A DNA stretch of 64,000 nucleotides, from contig OW204010.1 in the NCBI GenBank assembly GCA_934047225.1, positions 248,001-312,000 on the forward strand, written 5' to 3'. Position numbers and translations under genes: made by a program. Position 1 is the stretch's first letter; each line of letters opens with the position of its first letter. Below are positions 11,201 through 22,241 of this stretch, in pieces. The notes beneath the pieces were generated by a model. It was not told the DNA's origin. It was given only the letters and a program-made list of their open reading frames with translations, and did not search any database. The stretch comes from Ypsolopha sequella. Lineage: Eukaryota; Arthropoda; Insecta; Lepidoptera; Ypsolophidae.

Positions 11201-11340
11201 GTATATATTAAATTTTACTAAAATGTATCGATACTAGTAAATGTGTAAGTAGCCCACGTTAGATAGTTAATTCTTGGTCAGACAACATTTGATTTGAAAA
11301 TGTATGTAACATCGAACATCTGTTATTTTTTGAAGACACA

Positions 11341-12093
11341 TAATAGTAGTTTATGCTACTAGGGCGAAAAGGAATAAATTACGAGGACGATTTAAAACAC
11401 GAGCGTAGCGAGTGTTTTAAACGTAACCGAGTAATTTATTGCTTTTACGCCTGTGTATCATACTACGTTTTTCAATGCATAGTGTGAGGAAATGAAAACA
11501 AATATAATCTTGTGAACTTTAAATTATAATTGGCTCAAAAGGACTGTATCCAGAGCCGTTAAACAGTGGAAAAAAAAGTATAACATCTATGGTACACAGG
11601 AAAGGCTGCAGGTTAGCCAACCATTGTAAATAAATTAAAAAAATAATAATAATAAAGCCCTAGGGCAAAATAATCGACTTTTTGTTCGGTTTTGATGCAT
11701 AAAAAGTGGGCCTTTACGAGCACATGCATTGAAAAATATATAATAGTAGTTTATGCTACAAGGGCGAAAAGGAATAAATTACGAGGACGTAACCGAGTAA
11801 TTTATTCCTCTTACGCCCGTGTATCATACTACGTTTTTCAATGCATAGTGTGAGGAAATAAAACAAATAATTATCTTGTGAACTTTAAATTATGATTGGC
11901 TCAAAAAAACTGTATCCAGAGCCGTTAAATAAAAGTATAACATTTATGGTACACAGGAAAGGCTGCAGGTTAGCCAACCATTGTAAATAAATAAAAAAAT
12001 AATAAAGCCCTAGGGCAAAATGATCGACTTTCTGTTAGGTTTAGATGCATAGAAAGTGGGCCTTTACGAGCACTTGCATTGAAAAATATATAA
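11341..12093. repeat. Two tandem copies of a ~400-bp repeat
   Basis: Copy 1 is 11341-11740 and copy 2 is 11741-12093. Both begin taatagtagtttatgctac and end gcattgaaaaatatata. Copy 2 lacks a ~34-nt palindromic block present in copy 1 (about 11387-11420), plus small deletions. Confidence 0.8.
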
Positions 12094-12181
12094 AGTGACA
12101 ATTATAGATAACGTGTTGTTTCAATAGTTTTAAAAGTACTTGTATTAAATAAATCATTTACTTTTCACATTCACATAGAGA

Positions 12182-12219
<38 letters not shown>

Positions 12220-13367
12220 GTATGTATTTTTAAAGAGATTTGCATTTTTCTTCACGATTTAGCTAATTGTTAATAAATATAGAATGTTTGTACTGTATTA
12301 TATATCTTGGATAAAACTTAATTAATTGTTCTCCACAACAATATTATTTTACCTACTTTACCAAGCGTAAGCAAAGTCGCAGGTAAAACCTAGCATAATA
12401 TATGAAGCCATCAATTATTTTTTACATAAATTAGCAACCAATGGCTTGATTTGTTGATATACTTGCACTCGGGTGCTCACACTTGGTCAGTACCGCGCAT
12501 GGTGTAAATCGTCGACGACACAGGTGTTACTAGAAAATTTATTTGATTCAGAGCACATGCAAGTTGCTTATGAAAATATAAAAACCTTTCAAGTACGAGT
12601 AAGACCCGGCTCCTGAAGGTTCCGTATATAATAGTTTAAAACAAAATCTTATTCCGCTTGTAGTTGTTCAAAACCAACTTAACTTTCGATCTACTCATTT
12701 CCATGCATCTGTCGCAGGTAAATTGTCAAAGCCGTGAAATTATAATTTCAATACGTAAGGTTAGATTATAAAAAAACTAACAAAAAGCTACAATTGACAA
12801 TTTACCTTCGACATATCCAAAGGGTAAGGATAGGTAACAATTAAATATAGGCAAAATTCATATTTATAGCTACGCGTATGCTATAAGACCAATAAAAATT
12901 AAATTTAAATAAATTAAAAACCCCTGTAGTGCAAGTACGCAACCATCGATTCGATAAATAATTAACGCTTCGCCAGCTTTCTCTTTCTCGGTTTCTGTGC
13001 GAGCGCTCTTCATTCGAGGTATCATCGACGCTCTGCATCTGGCGCGGTAAGCTCCAAGCTTAAGAACAATGTTTCCGTTTTTTGACGGAAACCTGATACG
13101 TTACAACAAACATTGTATATTTAGTGACTCGACACGCAGTTTTAAGTCGAAATAAGTTAGTAATTAAGTACTAACAGAAGTAAAGTAATTATAGTTGTAA
13201 TTGACGTAGACACATATGATAGACACATATCATACTAAAACATTAAAATGTTACAAAACACTTGTACCATATTGTTTGAGAGCTTCTTACAATTAACTTT
13301 GTACATTCGAACTGCACTTTATCATCAAGTTTTGAAAACGAAATAAAGTTATTATCATCATCATCCC
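12094..13367. other. Unassigned intergenic sequence
   Basis: It contains a TA microsatellite (12186-12216) and a small inverted repeat with ggtaaattgtcaa / ttgacaatttacc arms (about 12717-12806). Otherwise I see nothing gene-like. Confidence 0.4.
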
Positions 13368-15506
13368 AGCTATATTAGTTGGAGCAGTGGGCCGCCCCAG
13401 CTACATTAGTTGGAGCAGTGGGCCGCCCCAGCTATATTAGTTGGAGCAGTGGGCCGCCCCAGCTACATTAGTTGGAGCAGTGGGCCGCCCCAGCTATATT
13501 AGTTGGATCAGTGGGCCGCCCCAGCTATATTAGTTGGAGCAGTGGGCCGCCCCAGCTACATTAGTTGGAGCAGTGGGCCGCCCCAGCTACATTAGTTGGA
13601 GCAGTGGGCCGCCCCAGCTATATTAGTTGGAGCAGTGGGCCGCCCCACCTACATTAGTTGGAGCAGTGGGCCGCCCCAGCTATATTAGTTGGAGCAGTGG
13701 GCCGCCCCAGCTACATTAGTTGGAGCAGTGGGCCGCCCCAGCTATATTAGTTGGATCAGTGGGCCGCCCCAGCTATATTAGTTGGATCAGTGGGCCGCCC
13801 CAGCTACATTAGTTGGAGCAGTGGGCCGCCCCAGCTACATTAGTTGGAGCAGTGGGCCGCCCCAGCTACATTAGTTGGAGCAGTGGGCCGCCCCAGCTAT
13901 ATTAGTTGGATCAGTGGGCCGCCCCAGCTATATTAGTTGGATCAGTGGGCCGCCCCAGCTACATTAGTTGGAGCAGTGGGCCGCCCCAGCTACATTAGTT
14001 GGAGCAGTGGGCCGCCCCAGCTACATTAGTTGGAGCAGTGGGCCGCCCCAGCTACATTAGTTGGAGCAGTGGGCCGCCCCAGCTATATTAGTTGGAGCAG
14101 TGGGCCGCCCCAGCTATATTAGTTGGAGCAGTGGGCCGCCCCAGCTACATTAGTTGGAGCAGTGGGCCGCCCCAGCTATATTAGTTGGAGCAGTGGGCCG
14201 CCCCAGCTATATTAGTTGGAGCAGTGGGCCGCCCCAGCTATATTAGTTGGAGCAGTGGGCCGCCCCAGCTACATTAGTTGGAGCAGTGGGCCGCCCCAGC
14301 TACATTAGTTGGAGCAGTGGGCCGCCCCAGCTATATTAGTTGGAGCAGTGGGCCGCCCCAGCTATATTAGTTGGAGCAGTGGGCCGCCCCAGCTACATTA
14401 GTTGGAGCAGTGGGCCGCCCCAGCTACATTAGTTGGAGCAGTGGGCCGCCCCAGCTACATTAGTTGGAGCAGTGGGCCGCCCCAGCTATATTAGTTGGAG
14501 CAGTGGGCCGCCCCAGCTATATTAGTTGGAGCAGTGGGCCGCCCCAGCTACATTAGTTGGAGCAGTGGGCCGCCCCAGCTATATTAGTTGGAGCAGTGGG
14601 CCGCCCCAGCTATATTAGTTGGATCAGTGGGCCGCCCCAGCTATATTAGTTGGATCAGTGGGCCGCCCCAGCTACATTAGTTGGAGCAGTGGGCCGCCCC
14701 AGCTACATTAGTTGGAGCAGTGGGCCGCCCCAGCTACATTAGTTGGAGCAGTGGGCCGCCCCAGCTATATTAGTTGGATCAGTGGGCCGCCCCAGCTATA
14801 TTAGTTGGATCAGTGGGCCGCCCCAGCTACATTAGTTGGAGCAGTGGGCCGCCCCAGCTACATTAGTTGGAGCAGTGGGCCGCCCCAGCTACATTAGTTG
14901 GAGCAGTGGGCCGCCCCAGCTACATTAGTTGGAGCAGTGGGCCGCCCCAGCTATATTAGTTGGAGCAGTGGGCCGCCCCAGCTATATTAGTTGGAGCAGT
15001 GGGCCGCCCCAGCTACATTAGTTGGAGCAGTGGGCCGCCCCAGCTATATTAGTTGGAGCAGTGGGCCGCCCCAGCTATATTAGTTGGAGCAGTGGGCCGC
15101 CCCAGCTATATTAGTTGGAGCAGTGGGCCGCCCCAGCTACATTAGTTGGAGCAGTGGGCCGCCCCAGCTACATTAGTTGGAGCAGTGGGCCGCCCCAGCT
15201 ATATTAGTTGGAGCAGTGGGCCGCCCCAGCTATATTAGTTGGAGCAGTGGGCCGCCCCAGCTACATTAGTTGGAGCAGTGGGCCGCCCCAGCTACATTAG
15301 TTGGAGCAGTGGGCCGCCCCAGCTACATTAGTTGGAGCAGTGGGCCGCCCCAGCTATATTAGTTGGAGCAGTGGGCCGCCCCAGCTATATTAGTTGGAGC
15401 AGTGGGCCGCCCCAGCTACATTAGTTGGAGCAGTGGGCCGCCCCAGCTATATTAGTTGGAGCAGTGGGCCGCCCCAGCTACATTAGTTGGAGCAGTGGGC
15501 CGCCCC
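13368..15506. repeat. 31-bp minisatellite, 69 units, with 28-unit higher-order repeat
   Basis: The span of 2139 bp is exactly 69 units of 31 bp. The unit carries agttggagcagtgggccgcc. Two sites vary: tacatt or tatatt, and gagcag or gatcag. Reading the variants unit by unit, units 13-40 and units 41-68 show the same order at every position, so an 868-bp block (28 units) was duplicated in tandem. One unit near 13648 has cacct instead of cagct. There are no spacers, so it is not a CRISPR array. Confidence 0.95.
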
Positions 15507-15887
15507 ACATTACATTAGCTCGTGCACCATACATACATACATAGGAGTTAAAAGCGCACTTCCCATTATTGCGAACTGTCAACTAATTAAAAGTCTAACG
15601 CAGTTTCTAACGATCTTCTGATGCTATGACCAGCTGGCTCCCGGACTAGATCCACGATCTGGACTGCGGTGTATTGTTATTGTTAAGTTTATTGTAAGCA
15701 GCTCTCGGAGTGTTATCGGCCTCATTCACTGTCTGGCTACACCTACAATAACTTGTGTCGTGATGTCACATTACTGTACCGGGTGTATATAGACAAGACA
15801 GGTATCTTCAAATTAAACCACTTTATGTACTGATCATACTGAACAACGTTCCCTTAGTTAGACATATAAAAGCGCTAATGAAAAAAA
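15507..15887. other. Unassigned sequence right of the 31-bp array
   Basis: It starts with a partial array-like piece (cattacattag) and a short catacatacatacat run. No gene is seen. Confidence 0.4.
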
Positions 15888-16434
15888 AAAACGGCCAACT
15901 GCGAGTCGGACTTGCACACAAAGTGTTCCGTACCACCACACAATACGGGTACAGAACCCTAAAAATATAGTAAATAATTCCACTTACAATTATGAAAGAT
16001 CAACTTAACTTGACACTTTAATTAAGTTAATCTAATAAAAGGTCTAACTAAGTTGGTCTTAGATAAACTCATAAGTAAGTAAATATTTGTATTTTTTTAA
16101 TAATTTCCCGTATGTGTGCTACAAGACCTATCTGTAAACGATATTTCAAGTTTCTAACTCAACTGGACGGTGCCCTGTAGGTTTTGGTTCATTTACAATT
16201 GTCGAAAATTTGTATGAAATTGATTATGTAAAGTGTAATAACTTTTTTCGCAGCCTGATATTTTTACATCATCATGAGGCCGTACACTTCTGTAGGAGGT
16301 ACCAGCTTCAACTTGATACCTCATACGGGGCCCGAACTAAATGTTCGTGACAGACAAACATACGGGCGGATAACAAAGTGATCCTATAAATTAGGGTTCT
16401 GTTTTTTCATTTTGGTGTACGAAACCTTAAAAAT
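15888..16434 (+). repeat. Common lepidopteran interspersed repeat
   Basis: It begins acggccaactgcgagtcgga after an A tract and ends with ttagggttctgttttt...gaaaccttaaaaa. This resembles the very abundant moth repeat with 'aagtgcgagtcggac' at one end and 'acggaaccctaaaaa' at the other. A fragment of the same family lies near 44640-44735. Class uncertain (SINE or truncated LINE). Confidence 0.6.
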
Positions 16435-17470
16435 ATACTTGCTCATACTAAATTCATCATCATCATCATCGTCCATTGCCAAACTTTGTATAGTTAAAGT
16501 TAAACGTCAGTTGCTTAGCGCAAAGTGCATAACTTAACTTTGTTTGCCTTGTTTGGAAATTTTAAATTGAAAAGCTTTTTGATCTGTGCCATTTGACGAC
16601 AATAGTTCAGTATTAGTGAGGTTTATAAAGGAAGAGTTTGAAATTGTATACATGGGCGTAGCCACGGTGGGGCAAGGTGAGGGGCGCTTGTCCCACCCTG
16701 GCTCTGACCTGTAAGGTACCTAACCAAACCGAACCTGAACACATTAGTGAATGTTTTCAAAATTTAATATTTACTTAGAAAATTTACTATCTCATATCCC
16801 TGTGTGGGTTATAAAAATATTGGGTAAAAATGAGGTCCTTTTTCTTACTTCTAAAGAATTAGAAGTCTCAACATTTGTTATTCACGGTGTAGATAGCCGT
16901 GAGCGCGAGTCAACCATGTATTGTTGAAGCTCCACTTAACTTTAGTATGTTTCATTTGTACAGTTGTTCAGTGTGATCAGTACAGTAAAGTAACAGATAT
17001 TCGGTTTCGCTATGGTTGTAGTAGTGACGTGTACGCCCCAGGTCACGCCCAGGTCACCGTGAGATACAATACATGTACCTGTTCATATACATCCAGAATA
17101 ATTTTATATGGCATTAAATTATTGTAGGTATGGCCATGTCACAACGCAGTACAAATAACTAAATAAATAAATAACAGAACGGTGTACCGAGCCTTTCTAT
17201 TGCCTTACCAATGTATAGAGATAAGATGATGGAATAAAGTTTTAATGTTTTAAAAATTACGCGTTTTTGTTTTACTTTTACAATAGATTGTTATATCCCA
17301 CGAAGTCTACTTGTCTATGGTTGTAGTAGTGACGTGCACAGATATTGAAATTTTATTATGAAAAATAATCTGAGAATTTGTATTTTACTTGCGATTTAAC
17401 AATCATTAATAAACTAGTAGATTGCTTATTTTTTCAAATATTTAATACATAAATCATAAATAATCGACAT
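16435..17470. other. Unassigned intergenic sequence
   Basis: I find no supported gene or clear repeat. The 68-residue frame at 16921-17127 has no recognisable domain. Confidence 0.4.
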
Positions 17471-17474
17471 AAAT

Positions 17475-17770
17475 CCCCGAGGGGGTGTCAGAGGTGTTTT
17501 CCGTGTGGTCTGTGAAATGCAAGAGACAGTCCACACTCACCGACATTTCACCGACGAGTATTATGTCCCAGATGATGGGTGGCACTCTGGGCACAAATGC
17601 TTAACGTGACTTCCGAAACACGTCACTGAATTGTCATTTTATTAAACGTTTGAGTATTGCAGTTTGTAACGACCTTCGGATGTTATGATAACTTGATGAC
17701 GGGATTTGAAGTTCATACATCTGATAAGTGGTCGAGTATAGGAACCACTAGACCACAGACTGCTGCAGTT
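17475..17770 (-). repeat. tRNA-headed SINE-like copy abutting the 57-bp array
   Basis: The segment shares gagggggtgtcagaggtgtt-type sequence and cgacatttcaccgac with 61755-61905. On the minus strand its end carries an A-box (TGGTCTAGTGG) and, 43 nt on, a B-box-like ACTTCAAATCC. The tRNA-like head forms the first unit of the 57-bp array, so the array seems to have grown from this SINE. Confidence 0.55.
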
Positions 17771-20700
17771 CATACATCTGATAAGTGGTCGAGTATAGGA
17801 ACCACTAGAACACAGACTGCAGCAGTTCATACATCTGATAAGTGGTCGAGTATAGGAACCACTAGACCACAGACTGCAGCAGTTCATACATCTGATAAGT
17901 GGTCGAGTATAGGAACCACTAGACCACAGACTGCAGCAGTTCATACATCTGATAAGTGGTCGAGTATAGGAACCACTAGACCACAGACTGCAGCAGTTCA
18001 TACATCTGATAAGTGGTCGAGTATAGGAACCACTAGACCACAGACTGCAGCAGTTCATACATCTGATAAGTGGTCGAGTATAGGAACCACTAGACCACAG
18101 ACTGCAGCAGTTCATACATCTGATAAGTGGTCGAGTATAGGAACCACTAGACCACAGACTGCAGCAGTTCATACATCTGATAAGTGGTCGAGTATAGGAA
18201 CCACTAGACCACAGACTGCAGCAGTTCATACATCTGATAAGTGGTCGAGTATAGGAACCACTAGACCACAGACTGCAGCAGTTCATACATCTGATAAGTG
18301 GTCGAGTATAGGAACCACTAGACCACAGACTGCAGCAGTTCATACATCTGATAAGTGGTCGAGTATAGGAACCACTAGACCACAGACTGCAGCAGTTCAT
18401 ACATCTGATAAGTGGTCGAGTATAGGAACCACTAGACCACAGACTGCAGCAGTTCATACATCTGATAAGTGGTCGAGTATAGGAACCACTAGACCACAGA
18501 CTGCAGCAGTTCATACATCTGATAAGTGGTCGAGTATAGGAACCACTAGACCACAGACTGCAGCAGTTCATACATCTGATAAGTGGTCGAGTATAGGAAC
18601 CACTAGACCACAGACTGCTGCAGTTCATACATCTGATAAGTGGTCGAGTATAGGAACCACTAGACCACAGACTGCAGCAGTTCATACATCTGATAAGTGG
18701 TCGAGTATAGGAACCACTAGACCACAGACTGCAGCAGTTCATACATCTGATAAGTGGTCGAGTATAGGAACCACTAGACCACAGACTGCAGCAGTTCATA
18801 CATCTGATAAGTGGTCGAGTATAGGAACCACTAGACCACAGACTGCAGCAGTTCATACATCTGATAAGTGGTCGAGTATAGGAACCACTAGACCACAGAC
18901 TGCTGCAGTTCATACATCTGATAAGTGGTCGAGTATAGGAACCACTAGACCACAGACTGCAGCAGTTCATACATCTGATAAGTGGTCGAGTATAGGAACC
19001 ACTAGACCACAGACTGCAGCAGTTCATACATCTGATAAGTGGTCGAGTATAGGAACCACTAGACCACAGACTGCTGCAGTTCATACATCTGATAAGTGGT
19101 CGAGTATAGGAACCACTAGACCACAGACTGCAGCAGTTCATACATCTGATAAGTGGTCGAGTATAGGAACCACTAGACCACAGACTGCAGCAGTTCATAC
19201 ATCTGATAAGTGGTCGAGTATAGGAACCACTAGACCACAGACTGCTGCAGTTCATACATCTGATAAGTGGTCGAGTATAGGAACCACTAGACCACAGACT
19301 GCAGCAGTTCATACATCTGATAAGTGGTCGAGTATAGGAACCACTAGACCACAGACTGCAGCAGTTCATACATCTGATAAGTGGTCGAGTATAGGAACCA
19401 CTAGACCACAGACTGCAGCAGTTCATACATCTGATAAGTGGTCGAGTATAGGAACCACTAGACCACAGACTGCTGCAGTTCATACATCTGATAAGTGGTC
19501 GAGTATAGGAACCACTAGACCACAGACTGCAGCAGTTCATACATCTGATAAGTGGTCGAGTATAGGAACCACTAGACCACAGACTGCAGCAGTTCATACA
19601 TCTGATAAGTGGTCGAGTATAGGAACCACTAGACCACAGACTGCTGCAGTTCATACATCTGATAAGTGGTCGAGTATAGGAACCACTAGACCCAGACTGC
19701 AGCAGTTCATACATCTGATAAGTGGTCGAGTATAGGAACCACTAGACCACAGACTGCAGCAGTTCATACATCTGATAAGTGGTCGAGTATAGGAACCACT
19801 AGACCACAGACTGCAGCAGTTCATACATCTGATAAGTGGTCGAGTATAGGAACCACTAGACCACAGACTGCAGCAGTTCATACATCTGATAAGTGGTCGA
19901 GTATAGGAACCACTAGACCACAGACTGCAGCAGTTCATACATCTGATAAGTGGTCGAGTATAGGAACCACTAGACCACAGACTGCTGCAGTTCATACATC
20001 TGATAAGTGGTCGAGTATAGGAACCACTAGACCACAGACTGCAGCAGTTCATACATCTGATAAGTGGTCGAGTATAGGAACCACTAGACCACAGACTGCA
20101 GCAGTTCATACATCTGATAAGTGGTCGAGTATAGGAACCACTAGACCACAGACTGCAGCAGTTCATACATCTGATAAGTGGTCGAGTATAGGAACCACTA
20201 GACCACAGACTGCAGCAGTTCATACATCTGATAAGTGGTCGAGTATAGGAACCACTAGACCACAGACTGCAGCAGTTCATACATCTGATAAGTGGTCGAG
20301 TATAGGAACCACTAGACCACAGACTGCAGCAGTTCATACATCTGATAAGTGGTCGAGTATAGGAACCACTAGACCACAGACTGCAGCAGTTCATACATCT
20401 GATAAGTGGTCGAGTATAGGAACCACTAGACCACAGACTGCAGCAGTTCATACATCTGATAAGTGGTCGAGTATAGGAACCACTAGACCACAGACTGCAG
20501 CAGTTCATACATCTGATAAGTGGTCGAGTATAGGAACCACTAGACCACAGACTGCAGCAGTTCATACATCTGATAAGTGGTCGAGTATAGGAACCACTAG
20601 ACCACAGACTGCAGCAGTTCATACATCTGATAAGTGGTCGAGTATAGGAACCACTAGACCACAGACTGCAGCAGTTCATACATCTGATAAGTGGTCGAGT

Positions 20701-22210
20701 ATAGGAACCACTAGACCACAGACTGCAGCAGTTCATACATCTGATAAGTGGTCGAGTATAGGAACCACTAGACCACAGACTGCAGCAGTTCATACATCTG
20801 ATAAGTGGTCGAGTATAGGAACCACTAGACCACAGACTGCAGCAGTTCATACATCTGATAAGTGGTCGAGTATAGGAACCACTAGACCACAGACTGCAGC
20901 AGTTCATACATCTGATAAGTGGTCGAGTATAGGAACCACTAGACCACAGACTGCTGCAGTTCATACATCTGATAAGTGGTCGAGTATAGGAACCACTAGA
21001 CCACAGACTGCAGCAGTTCATACATCTGATAAGTGGTCGAGTATAGGAACCACTAGACCACAGACTGCAGCAGTTCATACATCTGATAAGTGGTCGAGTA
21101 TAGGAACCACTAGACCACAGACTGCAGCAGTTCATACATCTGATAAGTGGTCGAGTATAGGAACCACTAGACCACAGACTGCTGCAGTTCATACATCTGA
21201 TAAGTGGTCGAGTATAGGAACCACTAGACCACAGACTGCAGCAGTTCATACATCTGATAAGTGGTCGAGTATAGGAACCACTAGACCACAGACTGCAGCA
21301 GTTCATACATCTGATAAGTGGTCGAGTATAGGAACCACTAGACCACAGACTGCTGCAGTTCATACATCTGATAAGTGGTCGAGTATAGGAACCACTAGAC
21401 CACAGACTGCAGCAGTTCATACATCTGATAAGTGGTCGAGTATAGGAACCACTAGACCACAGACTGCAGCAGTTCATACATCTGATAAGTGGTCGAGTAT
21501 AGGAACCACTAGACCACAGACTGCTGCAGTTCATACATCTGATAAGTGGTCGAGTATAGGAACCACTAGACCACAGACTGCAGCAGTTCATACATCTGAT
21601 AAGTGGTCGAGTATAGGAACCACTAGACCACAGACTGCTGCAGTTCATACATCTGATAAGTGGTCGAGTATAGGAACCACTAGACCACAGACTGCAGCAG
21701 TTCATACATCTGATAAGTGGTCGAGTATAGGAACCACTAGACCACAGACTGCTGCAGTTCATACATCTGATAAGTGGTCGAGTATAGGAACCACTAGACC
21801 ACAGACTGCAGCAGTTCATACATCTGATAAGTGGTCGAGTATAGGAACCACTAGACCACAGACTGCAGCAGTTCATACATCTGATAAGTGGTCGAGTATA
21901 GGAACCACTAGACCACAGACTGCAGCAGTTCATACATCTGATAAGTGGTCGAGTATAGGAACCACTAGACCACAGACTGCAGCAGTTCATACATCTGATA
22001 AGTGGTCGAGTATAGGAACCACTAGACCACAGACTGCAGCAGTTCATACATCTGATAAGTGGTCGAGTATAGGAACCACTAGACCACAGACTGCAGCAGT
22101 TCATACATCTGATAAGTGGTCGAGTATAGGAACCACTAGACCACAGACTGCAGCAGTTCATACATCTGATAAGTGGTCGAGTATAGGAACCACTAGACCA
22201 CAGACTGCAG

Positions 22211-22212
<2 letters not shown>
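17711..22212. repeat. 57-bp minisatellite, left part (~79 units)
   Basis: Near-identical 57-bp units contain catacatctgataagtggtc and actagaccacagactgc. The main variant is gcagcag versus gctgcag. A 2-nt deletion near 19690 shifts the phase. Because 57 is a multiple of 3 and the unit lacks stops in several frames, the array creates long open frames on both strands that are not genes. The minus strand of each unit keeps a tRNA A-box-like TGGTCTAGTGG. Confidence 0.95.

Positions 22213-22241
<29 letters not shown>

Noticed and set aside
13368..15506. CRISPR-like array
   Set aside because: Units are directly adjacent with no unique spacers, and the setting is an insect genome. It is a minisatellite. 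The same holds for the other arrays.
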